From Ostrinia nubilalis (lineage: Eukaryota; Arthropoda; Insecta; Lepidoptera; Crambidae), in NCBI RefSeq assembly GCF_963855985.1, contig NC_087104.1:6262001-6326000 (forward strand): a stretch of DNA of 64,000 nucleotides, read 5' to 3'. Shown here piece after piece: positions 38,830 to 51,243 of the stretch. The position numbers and the translations under genes were made by a program. Each line of letters begins with the position of its first letter. Within the stretch, counting starts at the first letter, position 1. Below the pieces are notes generated by a model, which was given only the letters and a program-made list of their open reading frames with translations, made no database searches and was not told the DNA's origin.

Positions 38830-41800
38830 TCATCTCTTACTCGTCTCATCGGGTTTCACTATCTCGTAGTAGTTGTCTATGGTGTAGTTGAAGAGTTTGA
38901 AGTCTAGCCTGAAAAATATAATAATTGTACTGTTAATATAATAATGTGCATAATAATTTTAAAGAGGTTTTAAGTGGGTATAACCCAATCGAGCTAACTG
39001 CGCACGTCACTGAATGCGACTCTCCCTTGCAGTGCCTTGCACTCACCCGCACATCTCACCGAATTCGCCCCGTGCCCGTACCAGAGCATCGATGTGACGT
39101 CACGGTTACCAGTTGCGCAGTTCGATCGATTCGTACGTGATGGTTACGCTACCACTTTCACTCAAATGCTCAGTCCCTAACTACTACTATGTCATACTCT
39201 CTCAATACTCAATATTACCTATCTCTGTGACACAAGATGTAGTTTTTACACTTCAACGCCCTAGTAGCTACTTTATACATATTTATTTAACCAAAACAAT
39301 TACAAACAAAAGAAACCATTGTTTTGATCTGTGTAATCTTATAAGGTGTGTTGTACTTGTAATATCGTATCAACTATCACCAGATAACATTAGCTATCAC
39401 CAAATATCATTCATATCAAAATAAAATTCCCCAATTTATAAAGTTAGGTAGGTAGGGTAGGTAAGTATATACAGTACCTAAGTGTAATTTTATACTTGAT
39501 CAAATAAAAAGATTAATTACTACTCAAATAAACTTTTGCTACAGGATCAATAAAAAAAAATTGGTCCCCATTCTAAATGACTGCTTGCTGATGGCAATTT
39601 GTAACCTGACTGAATTTGCACCCTGTATAATTATTATGCTAATTGTTAACGCAACAGAACGTGACAAAGAATGTTATGGGCAGGTTAGTAACTGTTTTTG
39701 ATGCTCTAAGAATGACTACAAGAACCAGTTGTTATGTAACGCTTGGCCTTAGCACTTTCATTAACATTGACCTGGCGAGGCTTCTAGTAATGTATTACAA
39801 AAGATTACTATTTGATGGGCGTGTTTGTTAACGTTACATTGGTCTCTAATGTATGTGGGTAGACGTGGGTGGTATCTAACAGTATCGGTTATGGTTATAG
39901 AAACTGAAATCATGATTCGTTAAAATGTTGAAAGAAAATCTGAAATGAAATCAATGATATTCAGCACTGCATAGCCAGGGAGGCCAAAGCACGATTGTTG
40001 TTCTTTTTTGCATCCATCCACTGTTACCCATCTTCTTGAGGTCGTCGGTTCATGCCACTGGAGGTCAGGCATCCTAAACTACGTTTACCTACCTACCAAA
40101 TGAAATGTTTATATGACACTTATGAATGCATTTACCAATAACCACTTATGCGATTAGCGTGTTACGGTAAATAATGTACCGTAACTTAGCAAAAATGTAA
40201 GTGCTATACAAGACTTACTTATACATCTTGTACAGGTCTTCCAGCTGTGTCTTGGTGATCCTGGAGTAAAGGTGGCTGATGTTGTTGAGGGTCCCTGGAC
40301 CTTTACCACTGTTCCGCCATTCTGGTCTCACCACTTTTTGAAGGCGTGCCAGTTGGATCAGGAACCGCTGGTCCTCCTGGAATAGAAATAAGAATATTTT
40401 AGATTTAAATCTTGTTTTATGATGCAGTTAAATATTCTTTTGATGTGATTATGGTGTATAATGATGGGGCCGTGGGGAGTTTAGATTTAGACTGACGGTA
40501 GTTAAAACCGACTCCATTAATGCAATTGAGACTAATAATGATGATGATAATGCTGGTTAAGTGGTAGAGAGAGCTACACCTCGAATTGTTAAAAACGATT
40601 TCGATAACTCATATTAAGAATCCGGTCTGACGGCACACCAAACTAATATTGTACTTATGATATCACTTCGCGTAACATGTTTTAAGAACTATGTGTTACA
40701 ACTCGATGAAGTGTAGATGCCACAAGGTACTTTTTGGCAGACTTCCTATACAACTTACAAGACATTTACGAGAAAATTCGACAGCTACAATTTTATTATA
40801 CAACGGTGTTTGTAGTTTTCTGTTATACGGCGCGTGCTCAACACCAGTGGGTTAATAAAACATGTAGCTGTCTATGTAAATTGGTCATTCTGTTCATAAA
40901 GTTTTATTACGTCTCTTAACATTACTATGCGTGGTTCGTACGCAGAGACCACAAATTTACGCCGTTTGTGATGGGGCATTGTGGTCTGGTGGTTTATTAT
41001 AGTCGAAAAAAGAATGCTTAGATATATGGGCTATAAAAGTGTGTGGCTTTCTAGCATTTCCTGGAAGTATTCCCACGTCATTATTCCTAACAAACCTATA
41101 GACCACTGGAGTAATGTGATTCCTCTTATTACAATTTCTGAAGGTGTTTCATGACTTCTATTTCTTGTTGCGGTTAATTTATTTATTTGTAAGTCATGGC
41201 TACACAGAACAAACTAAAAACATTGTAGTTACTTTTGTTGCACTACTACCTACCTACTTATAGGAGATTCCATAAAGCTGGTCATATTTTCTAGTCTTAG
41301 AGGCTTGATTCCTGTACCTAGTACCTAGTATCTATTGAGCTAATACACTCAGGCAGGAGTTTTGAATCATTAGAATTCCAAACGTTTTCTGGATACATAT
41401 ACTAAGTATTGTCTTGAATTGCTCTAAAGGCCTGATATCTGCCGATATGTTCCTCTAAATACTCACATCCAACGTCTCGAACTTCAAAATGACATCGAAG
41501 TTGAACTGGCAAGGCGTGCAGAAGTCTGTGTAAGGAGTCCAGTGCATGTCCAAAGTCCTTTTCGACTTCCACTCGTCCAGTACGTATGCGACGAACTCCT
41601 CGAATACTGGATACCTCTCTGTAGGTGTCGGGTGACCGTTGCTTGGCTGGGGAGGAAAGAATGGTTGATGATACAAGCATGAGTTCAACCTTTGGACACT
41701 CTTTGAAGAGTAACCAATCCTAAGGAATTCTTTTACGCCCGTATTCACAAACATAACTATGAGGTTTCACAGTGCGCGTGCACGCACAGGGTGACACATG

Positions 41801-44413
41801 AACCAATCACAGCTCTAATCAACGCTGTGCGGTCGATTTGCTGCTGCACTTAAGCAAGCATCGTTTGTGAATACAGGCATTAAGTAGTCAAAGTGTATTA
41901 GGGTTTTCGAATACAGTGTCAGAAGAATTCCTTAGATAGGTTTGGTTACAAATTGAAGAGCAATTTGTTGACAACAGTTTATTATTGAGAGACTATGCGG
42001 TTGTTCAATTATATGACGTCGTAAAAATACGAATTCCTATGAAGACTACTGAAGAGTGAAGACATCTTAAACATAGCATAAAACTATTAGTTAATACATA
42101 ATGCACACGAGCATTGAAATTCATTACAGGAATAACGAGTTCTCAAGCATAGTAAACACTTACGAGGTGCAAGTCAACAGAATCTAATACTAAACTGTAT
42201 GACACCTAAGTCAATGCAAAAATCTATACGAAACCTCAAGAGATCAATTACAACCACATGTCGAATATTATATTTCAACATCTCCGTAACTTATCCATCC
42301 AAAGAGTACAGTCGCTGACAAAAAACTAACCAGATTATAACGATTTCCCAATGGATTTTGAACTCTATATCTTTATCGTTAGGAGCAAATAAAATACATT
42401 TGATGGCAGGATGTGTTGCTCTATGTTTGTAAGTCACACAAGAGGCCATTTAGGTGAGGTCATCTTCTAGGATTCCAAGAAACACAAAAAGGATAATGGG
42501 ATATTTGAACGTAATGCTAAATTTACAAATACCTACTCAAAATGGCGAGTCAGTGACTCACAAGTGAACAAGATTTTAAAACGGACTAAGAGCTCTGAAA
42601 GACTATCTGAAAAATAAATATCTAGTTGCCCCTACCTAAACTTATTCATAATTATAAAATTTTCTGTTCTGCACTGATTTCACAATGATAAATGCGGACA
42701 AGATTGCGTTTTAGTCAAAACGGCAAGTTTAAGATTGTTTTATATGACTAATGTGGTTTTACATACTACATACCTTCCGAAATACACGGATGATCTTCTG
42801 CCCCATCTTCTCATGGAAGGACTTCGGCCAAGCGTGCATGATCTTGTCATTATACGCTGACGCCAGCCGCTCCAGCGGATGCCTAACAATGAGGAACGTT
42901 ATAGAGTCCGCCTGAGCCTTCTTGATCATCGCGACTGTCGGCCTCCCGTACTTCTTGCGAGCAAGTATCAAGGGCACTTCTTTGGTTTTGTTCAGGAACT
43001 CCGCTGTGTAGTTCGCCATGCGGTTGAAATTGTACATCCAGGATGTGGAGGCTGCTTTGAAGACGTTACACCTAGGGATCAGGAAACAAGATTAAGAAGT
43101 GGTTTATTAGAAAAAGAGGGTAATCGGGCTTGATAAATGTCATCAGAGGATCAATGACGCTGTGTTGCGGAAGATAACTGGCAAAGCATTGCAAAGTCCT
43201 GAGTTCGATTCCAGTCTTTAAATCCATATCGATTTGTGTGATATTACTTCTTATCTAAAAACCCTCTTTCTGTACTGTTCGTACCTATATGATAAAATCT
43301 CGGTTAGTTTTATAGCTAACAATATGGATTTCTATCTAGATTATTCAGCCTTGCGTGACAAACAGTAGATTAGTTATATCGGACGCAAATTGCTTTCATA
43401 CGTGATGTACAATAGCCGATGAACCTTGACTCTCCCTATAATTCCGAACACACCCTTTAATGCACAAGGAGTGTCTTCTAACAAACAGTTCGCTTCTATT
43501 AGAACGTGGTAGAGTTCAAAATCGTTATCTCACGCTTGTACTTTTCGTGCTGGTAATTTATAGTAAGTCAAATTAAGTAGGCGTTGCTGCAGATGTGTAG
43601 TTGCAACACGCGATACAAAAAGTGACCTAAACACGGTTAATGTAGAGTTACTTTCCAGTATAAAGAAACGATGTGAAGCTCACTTTGATGATAGCGTGAG
43701 CGAGCTTGAGACAATCGATTTTCTATCTATCCATCGTGTTGTAATCACTGAGGTCACAGTAGGTACTTACTTAGTACACTATCCTTTCTGTTACTACCCA
43801 CAATCAGAGGTGGAATTGTGTAAAGCAATCGTTATCATTTGACAGTTCATAACGTACGATTATTCTGTCAAACGCTTTGTTTAGCTGACTTTATCGTACG
43901 TTATGAACTGTCAAATGATTTCGATTGTTTTACTCAATTCCACCTCTGACTGACGATGGACTCGAAAGCTCAGAATCGTATTTATTTTAAACGATCTGGG
44001 AATCGAATCCAGGACCTCCCGACACAGAGACCAAAATTAACAATAAAGATAATGATGGTATTTAACTTTTTAGATATAATTTTTCAAAATTTCACAATGC
44101 TTCACTGGTTTTTAAAGGCGATCAAGCTGTCGATTCTGGTTACACATAAGTTATAGCAGTGAGAACGAGAGGTCGATAAAGTCTTGTTAGAGTCCACCGA
44201 GGCGTAGAACCATTGGTTAACTCACCATATGACATGGTACTGCCTGTTGATTAAGAACTCCCATGCATTGGCCTTATAGCTATAGCTGTCCAAGCCCAGA
44301 GCTGAACACTGGCTCTTCAGATAGTCATGACGCGCCTCCATCCGAGCGTTCACCTCCATGAACTTATCTCTGGTGAGGAGCCCCTCATCATGAGTCCCGT
44401 TCTCGAAGATGAA
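38830..44413 (-). CDS. carbohydrate sulfotransferase (Sulfotransfer_2 / CHST8-14 group), 5' exons not found
   Basis: Five exons with matching phases: 44226-44413, 42774-43071, 41467-41646, 40219-40376 and 38830-38908 (TGA), about 300 residues. The 5'-phosphosulfate site for PAPS is in VIWCNVFKAASTSW at the exon 1/2 junction seen here. The 3'-phosphate site is RHPLERLASAYNDK. The C-terminal blocks FCTPCQFNFDVILKFE and WRNSGKGPGTLNNISHLY fit the family of chondroitin/dermatan and HNK-1 sulfotransferases. These are type II Golgi membrane enzymes that move sulfate from PAPS to a sugar. The sequence opens in phase 0 at FIFENG, so the cytoplasmic tail, membrane anchor and stem must lie in one or more upstream exons beyond 44413. 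The acceptor sugar cannot be told from sequence. Confidence 0.88.
41736..41879. mobile_element. MITE, TTA target duplication (sulfotransferase intron)
   Basis: CGCCCGTATTCACAAACAT at left and TCGTTTGTGAATACAGGCA at right are inverted termini. TTA flanks both sides (41733-41735, 41880-41882). 144 bp, non-coding. It lies between the sulfotransferase exons at 42774-43071 and 41467-41646. Confidence 0.65.
43805..43948. mobile_element. 144-bp hAT-like MITE (sulfotransferase intron)
   Basis: CAGAGGTGGAATTG at left and CAATTCCACCTCTG at right, then CATTTGACAGTTCATAACGT with its complement, give about 60-bp arms. CAGAGGTGG ends are typical of hAT elements, but the expected 8-bp duplication was not seen. 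Confidence 0.55.
43960..44180 (-). repeat. degraded SINE head plus dispersed repeat
   Basis: 43985-44025 on the minus strand contains a B-box-like GGATTCGATTCCC, suggesting a SINE head. 44102-44180 matches the block also seen at 12798, 34549 and 63150 (GGCGATCAAGCTGTCGATTC here). Both lie in the intron before the first sulfotransferase exon recognised. Confidence 0.4.
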
Positions 44414-46604
44414 CTGGAACAAGAATTGAAAAGTCATGTTTTTGTCTAGATTTCCATTGTCCAATGGCCAACGCCATCGTCTGCCAAGCTTTGTGATACG
44501 TACTGGAAATGCTTGTGCGTAAAATATTGGACCCAATGTGTGGGGTGCACAATTTGCCGAAAAGTATCGTAGCCAATAAGTATTTAGGTGCACACTTTAG
44601 TTTAAAACAATAGCGAAAAGTATTGGAGTCATTGCATGGTGCACCTTTGACATAATATTGTAGCAGAGTGCAGCCAAGCTTGGACGGACTGTATACGTAA
44701 CGTAGGTACCCAAGAAAGTCATCAACAAACTTTGAGGGAAACTAAATTTCTTACACACCTCACGAATTTGAATCCTGAGTAGGTAGGTACTTTCTATAGA
44801 TTTTCATGGCCGTCATAACCTGCTAGAGCTAAGCCATAAACTGTTATCTTAGTATGACGATAATAGCTAACGTAATAATATTGTTAGTGACGAACGTAAA
44901 CACACAAAATAAATCATTAGTGGTGAGTGGTGAAACATTATCAACACAAACCTTGCTCCAAAGTTTATTGACATAACTTGTTCAAATACAAATCGTCCAA
45001 AATACATAATAAATACCCTAAATATTTGAGAACTAACTCATACCATAATGTTCTTTTAACAGAACCTTTCTTATGAGCGAGAGAAAAAGCGTAAGCTCTC
45101 TAGAATGTTCTAAAAAACCTACCTACAGCGGATTGCTACAAAGGATGGGCAGCTTAAAAGATTCAAGACCCTATTCTCTCCCGTTTTCCAATTACGGGGC
45201 CAATCCCAGCGGCATTTAGATCTAATTGATTATTTCTATGCTCGTGGAAAAGCTTCATTCTAAACAACATTTTTATGCCTGACCAGTGACCATCATGTGT
45301 TTATGATTTTAAAATTCATAGGTACGTATATCTAAGTTAAACACAGTAGACAAAAAAGTAGTAAAATTAAGAAATCGCTACATATTCCATTAGCGTTAAG
45401 AATTCGATTTAGAAACAAATGACAATAGTCATACTGGTCACTGCATCTAGGCCCTAGCCTTTCCTCAAAGAGTGCTAAAGGAGGATGATGCCCGTTTTCA
45501 CCATCAATCCCTAATTTTTAAGTGACCCTTATGGTAACACACAGGAATTTTGTTTACATAAGGGTTACTTAAAAATTAGGGATTGATGGTGAAAACGTGC
45601 ATGAGTCTACCATTTTTACAGCCTCTAATTTCTTGAGCTTGAGATCGTCATTGATTGATAGGTACTTACCTCATAATGTAGAGACATAATTACTGAGATA
45701 TTGTCTCTACACTCGATAACTGCATTCATTCCACCTAAAAAGCTAAAAAAAGTAGCGTAAAATTCGACTTGTAGAATTAATAAAACCTATTTGATTGATG
45801 TATACAGAAAAAAACATACATGTAACGTCCTGTTTGAAAAAAATAACTGGGAAATTTTTCTTTTGTTTTTAATAAGAAACAACACTTGTTATTTATTATT
45901 TTCGTTATGGGAATAAACAAAAAAGCTCTACATAATTGAACGTTTTAAATAGACCTGTGTTTTCTTTTGCTAAAACGCGTGCTATAAATAAAATTAATTG
46001 GTCTTCAATACAATTATAGGTACAAGTATCGTTAAATAATCCAGCAGTACGAGTTGCTAGATCATTAAAATTAAATGTTTTAATAAATGTATAATAGGCG
46101 GGCAATTACCAATATTCTGTATTTCTCACCGTATCTTATGTCGGAAAAAACTGAAAACATTTTCGCTAATTACATAGTAAATTGCTTTCATGAATTTACA
46201 TGAAAAATCTTTTTTGATTTTGATCTTTTTCAGCAGATGACTGCAGTAGGTGAACAAAATTCTTTTTATTGCTATCAAATGAGCCTTAATTATCTCACTC
46301 ACTTTATCACGATCAATACATATTTCAGTACTAGAGCTCAATTAAATTATGTAGAGCAATCACTTAACTCGAGTAATAAGCCTATGTATAGTGACAATCT
46401 TTTCACCATACTTATAAATGATTAATTGATCATTAGCTTGACGTAATAAAATGTAACTAAGTAATTAGTGCCCTAGTGGCGTAAAGTAAGCTCGTTAAAA
46501 CCACGCCAACACACAATGCCTAATTAAGTAAGTTAAGTTAACTGAAGCTATTTTTATTTATAATACTCCTCCATAATGGTGACAAACTGATTCACTATTA
46601 AAGC
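44414..46604. other. upstream of sulfotransferase: intron or intergenic DNA
   Basis: This should be intron 5' of the first recognised sulfotransferase exon, but no anchor-coding exon (short Met start plus a hydrophobic stretch and a donor in phase 0) could be picked with confidence. A MITE at 45489-45601 is listed separately. Confidence 0.45.
45489..45601. mobile_element. MITE, copy 2
   Basis: Same inverted termini as 29779-29894 (TGCCCGTTTTCACCATCAAT, then CCTAATTTTTAAGTGACC). TGA flanks both sides (45486-45488, 45602-45604). 113 bp, non-coding. Confidence 0.7.
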
Positions 46605-46920
46605 AAACGAGGAAGCTCTTGGCCTGTATCTCACCTGATGGTAAGTGATGATCAGGCCGAAGGTGGAAGCGAGCTTCACCCGGAATCCTCAACCACGGAG
46701 GAACTGGCTATCTTACCTCTAACTGCCGGAACACAACAATGCTGTTAACATTGTTGTTATGGCGACAGACTTAGGTAAGATGGTGGTAGCTAGCCAGGCG
46801 GACTTAGAACAAGCCCTACCACCAACCAAAACTGAACAGAAAAATCTGCCCCCACTGGGAATCGAATCCGGGACCTATGTGTCTGATGCAGGTGGTCTTA
46901 CCACTAGACCACAGAGGCGG
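46605..46920 (-). repeat. complete tRNA-headed SINE
   Basis: On the minus strand the head is CCGCCTCTGTGGTCTAGTGG with a B box GGATTCGATTCCC. The body has GGTTGGTGGTAGGG and CTAAGTCTGTCGCCATAAC, and the tail ends CCAAGAGCTTCCTCGTT. It is the same family as the SINE at 3398-3712 and the fragment at 12690-12790. Confidence 0.75.
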
Positions 46921-48010
46921 TTTTAAAGTGTTGAGTTAATATTATGTATGTTGTTACAGTTAATATGTTGAGTCAAAAGAATACGCTATGATATCTATCT
47001 ACTATACTTTTTACATTCAATACTAGCTAAGTACTGGATGTAAGCTTTCCCTGAGGACTTCATAAGAGATCTCTAGCTTTTTTTTTATAAAACACGAAAT
47101 ATTCTTTTAAGTATTTCCCGACCAATTCAAATTAGTGTAAGTATTTTATAGGATCTGTATAAAACAACATGTAATGCACTCTAAAATGCTTGCATTTCTG
47201 GAAAGTGTGAGGTTTTAAAGTACCTACTTATTCGTACGTACACTTTCACTTAAAAGCTTGTGCTTTCTCCTTTATTGCTGACCTTCGAACATTGCAATTT
47301 GAAGTCTCTCTCAGTCTAGATTTTACATTTAAATGGCTATAAATCGTCTCTTCATCATCATTTCAGCCATAGGACGTCCACTGCTGAACATAGGCCTCAA
47401 TTAACGTGCAAGCTTAATTCCATAAAGTGTAAGTCAGAAGTCGTTTCACAAAACAAATCCTATCTATCAGTCAGTATAACCAATATAAAGCCGTTCGATA
47501 TGAATTGATTATTTGAATAAGGCTTTTCGTCTAATCAGATTTGAAGTCATTATTGTTGTTCCAATCCAAACAACTTAGTTGCTATTATTACAGACACAGG
47601 CAACTCCAGGAAAAACAATATTAGTATTATCAATTCTCATACGACAAATCACATAAATCCAAGGTACGCGAATTCCAAACAAATACAATACAATTCGTGC
47701 GCATTCGCTTCAGTAGACAACAATAACTTACCCACCTATTTCATACCGAAGTACTTACGAATACCCTCATATTGTTATCATTTATAGGAAGCGTTTGCTT
47801 CAAATTATGTCCTTTGCGTGACTTCGAGCAATGAACTGAGTATTTACGTTTGCGTATCCTTCCAAAGCAATATTCCTCGTTTCTATGACAACGGACTTCG
47901 CAATCGTTGAAACTGTATTACAATACAAGCGGCAATTATTATCTTTACAGTGGAAATAAGGGAAATAAAATAATGCTTTTCTATTTACGTGTATACGGTA
48001 ATCTATCTAT
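46921..48010. other. gene-free stretch with one LINE tail fragment
   Basis: At 47354-47397 a CATCATTTCAGCC...AGGACGTCCACTGCTGAAC block is the minus-strand 3' tip of an RTE-type LINE. Nothing else was recognised. Confidence 0.45.
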
Positions 48011-48196
48011 CTATGTCAGCCTTTGGGTTCGCCTTCGAACTAAAATGCAATAAAGATTTGAGTATTGAGTATAGGCCTCCTCTTCAAACCTCCACCGATT
48101 TCTGTCCCTGGCCACACGCATCCAGTTCACTCCAGCCTGCTGCCGGATATTGTCTGTCCATCGTTTAGACGGTCTCCCGAGTCGCACAACGAGCAA
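48011..48196 (-). pseudogene. RTE-type LINE reverse-transcriptase C-terminal fragment (minus)
   Basis: The minus-strand frame contains GRPSKRWTDNIRQQAG and NWMRVARDRNRWR, then EEAYTQ: the C-terminal end of an RTE-type endonuclease/reverse transcriptase. It is 5'-truncated. Its upstream end meets a + strand fragment of the same clade at 48196, so the two are head to head. Confidence 0.7.
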
Positions 48197-48429
48197 TGGA
48201 AAGACAGATGCTTGGCGTCTCCCTACGGGATCACAAAAGGAACGAGTGGATCAGAGAAAAGACGAGGATCAGCGACGTGGTGGAAGAGATTGAGAGCCGT
48301 AAATGGAGATGGGCAGGGCACATTGCACGGATGAACCAGGATCGCTGGGCCAGAAAGACCCTGGAGTGGAGACCCCGCAACAACACCCGCGCCAGGGGAA
48401 GACCGCCTAAACGATACGGTAATAGGTGA
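48196..48429 (+). pseudogene. RTE-type LINE reverse-transcriptase C-terminal fragment (plus)
   Basis: The + frame starts MERQMLGVSLRDHKRNEWIR, then RKWRWAGHIARMNQDRW, and ends GRPPKRYGNR just before a stop. These are adjacent C-terminal blocks of RTE proteins, lying just upstream of the part seen in the minus-strand neighbour. The catalytic core is missing. Confidence 0.75.
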
Positions 48430-48900
48430 TAGAATTTAGAAGACCACTCTACTTTTCCCGTGGATGTCGTAAGAGACGACTGAGGGAAATATGAGAACAT
48501 CACACCTCCCCAACCCGTCAGACCAGCCTGGGGAGCGTAGGTCAAATCAGAGTAAATAGAAATGAGTAGGTCATCTTCATAGAAACGCCCGAGCGCGGTT
48601 TGTATGTTAGCGCGGTTTGTATGTTAGCGCGCCAATACGTATGCGGCGCGCACGCACACACTGATAAAATTTATCGTGGATTAGCGGTGAGGTGCGCTGA
48701 ATTTTGTCAGTGTGTGCGTGCGCGTCGCATACGTATTGGCGCGCGCTCACATACAAACCGCGCTCGGTGCGTTTCTATGAAGATGACCTACTCATTTGTA
48801 TTTACTCTGGTCAAATCCTCCGTTTGCCTCTGGTAAATTAGAGAAGATTCTCATGCACTGGAGACTAAATGACCTGATGTTGATGATGATGATGACGTAG
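48430..48900 (+). repeat. LINE 3' UTR remnant with (GAT)n tail
   Basis: TTCCCGTGGATGTCGTAAGA near 48458 and CAGCCTGGGGAGCG near 48525 precede an insertion (48548-48809). After it come CCTCCGTTTGCCTCTGGTAA and a GATGATGATGATGATG tail to about 48896. A related piece on the opposite strand lies near 58380-58470. Confidence 0.5.
48548..48809. mobile_element. 262-bp hAT-like MITE with GC-rich arms
   Basis: CAGAGTAAATAGAAATGAGT and AGGTCATCTTCATAGAAACG at left are matched by the complementary right end. Inner arms pair at CGCCAATACGTATGCG and CACACACTGA. GTCAAAT flanks both sides (48541-48547, 48810-48816), a 7-8 bp duplication that with the CAGAG ends suggests hAT. A 19-bp unit (GCGCGGTTTGTATGTTAGC) is duplicated in the left arm. 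Confidence 0.75.
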
Positions 48901-50124
48901 TTAATATTTTGAGCACACATAAACAATATCGGTCTGTTATACTACGACACGACTATTACACGACTAATACTATAGTTACAACTAAAATGCCAGTGTTTAC
49001 TTTGATGGATTAACCCCATTCATAAATTGTCGTTGTCGAAATGGTTAAAATGTTTGCTAATTGCAATCATTATGACTAATTACGAGTTTATTAGTGTCAA
49101 TAAAACGTAACTGTTCCATTTACACGGACTCACGGTCGTTTCTATTCACTGAGTAAACAAAAATAGGTTTTTGTCATTCATTTACTGTAGAGACCATCGT
49201 TCAGCCTTTATTTCAGAAATGTAGTCCTTGGTAACGTGAAACCTGCACGGTTATCATTTAAAAAGCAAATGTTGTATTTTCTTATCTATTTTCTACATAA
49301 TTATACTATTCGATACTATTCCTATAAATAAAAAATAATTGCCATAATGTATGAAAGAGCGACTGAGAACAGCTTGATACTAAAGAAAATTTTGGAAAAC
49401 CACAGGAAAAGTCCAAAATATCATGGACTTTTATTTTATTTATTTTTTTGTATAAATTGATAGAACTAACTTCTCTACTGTCGGATTAATTTAATATGTA
49501 AGTAATATAAAGTCGTGACTAGTATCCCAGTCTATAATTAAAGAATAAAAAAAACTGTAGTTATACCTATTACGATACTAAAAACGGTAAATTCTCGCAC
49601 TAACATGTGATTACGAAGAGCATGACGTATCCAATTTGGTCATTCGCCTTTAAATTGCGTGTAAATTCATATTAACGGGATTAAACAATAATAGTTTTTA
49701 TGATTTTAATGTTCTAACTGCGTTGCGTGATATCACACTTTATATGGTTTTGCATTAATTTTTAGACCATAAGACAAGGCAGCTAGATTTAAAATGTGGT
49801 GGGAAATATTAAACCCTTTAAATGGCAGTGGGACTGCCATTATAGGTTGAATTTTTTAATGGTAGAGTTATTGGTATTAAGGTTTATCATTCGTTATAAG
49901 TTATAAACTAGTTCACGAAACATAACCTAGATGTCTAGGAAACTAATTTTCAGGTTTTTTCGCCTCTCACCTTCAACTTTTTGTGTCAAAACGTTTGGTA
50001 CATTAAAAAATTACTAAATCTGAAAATGGAGAGTTTTGTGAATGAAAATAATGAAGTTCAAGTATCCTTTTATTATGTTTATATATTTATTAAAGCAATA
50101 TCTGCCTAATAAAGTTCGTAAGTA
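48901..50124. other. gene-free AT-rich stretch
   Basis: No exon, RNA gene or repeat structure was recognised. Confidence 0.4.
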
Positions 50125-51243
50125 AGGTGGGTGGACCATGGAAGGCCACTCTAACGAGTAAACGCTTTTTATTCCTTTATTAACTGGATAAATGAAAAAA
50201 ACAAATGATCAAATAATAGTTTGTTTTATTGTGTACCATATAAATCACTTTTTTTAACCTAGCTTTAATCAGTATTCATTAAACTTAAGTTTTGTTAAGC
50301 TCTTCCAAATGGCCTTGCAAGCAACACGGCTCCAAACAAGGCCAATATTATACATCAGTCGTTCAACTTAAAAATAGAGTTGTAACAATTAATATATTCG
50401 CTTTTACTAAAACTACATAATAAGCTCTTTCATTTAAGCAAAACATTAAATGCTCAATATATTTTTATCATTTATAAAAAACTCAAAGAACATTACTTGA
50501 ACACCATCGTATAACTAAGAATATATTATTGGAAATTATTTAAAAACAGTAGTAATGAGTATTATATTGACATCAAATAAATGCCAACGCGTATTATAAT
50601 GAAATTAAAAACTTTTTTTTTTACCTCAAATGGCCTTCTTATGGGTCCGTTCTTTGTAAGGCCAAAATGAGTTAATATGAGTTAAAAAGTTTAATAACCC
50701 TTGTAAATGAAAATATTATAAATATAAAACATTGTTTTAACTGTAACGGTACGTATTTACTAAAAAGTAACTGTTCATATGTTCATGGTTTGTACATGTT
50801 CTTTGTAAGGCCCATGTACCTTAGCAAGGCCAACTGTCAAATTTTTGATGGGCCTTGTAAGGAACCATTGGCTTTGCTGGGAACACTACCAATATTTTAA
50901 CTTAAATCGAGGCAAAACTATTATTTTTTTCTTTAGTACCATAAACATATCCTTATACGACAGTTCACAGTAAAAAAATATGAAATAATAATAGGTTATC
51001 TAACTAAAAACGTACGTTTTGCTGTGCGCGCGAATAACAATTGTAACGTCGATGACCGAAGTCCACGAATCATGAGATCGCACTGCCACAATAGCGGCGC
51101 GAGCGACTCGCCGCCGCATCTGTGGCCTTAAGTTTCATGGATCTTAGTGTATAGCCGAAGGAATATGTGTTTTCATGTCAATAACTACGACTTTTTGATA
51201 GTTGGCCTTCAAAGGAGCGTGGCCTTCCATGGTCCACCCACCT
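50125..51243. mobile_element. 1.1-kb non-coding TIR element with ten AAGGCC motifs (element A)
   Basis: AGGTGGGTGGACCATGGAAG and the following GCCAC are repeated in inverse at 51219-51243, with TA at both sides (50123-50124, 51244-51245). Between them no ORF exceeds a few dozen codons. The hexamer AAGGCC (either strand) occurs at 50142, 50311, 50338, 50632, 50658, 50807, 50826, 50851, 51204 and 51221. Several lie in a longer CTTTGTAAGGCC context. The family is not recognised. Confidence 0.7.

Noticed and set aside
39548..39630. MITE ending in CACCCTGTATA
   Set aside because: Only one mariner-like end is visible; no matching left terminus was found.
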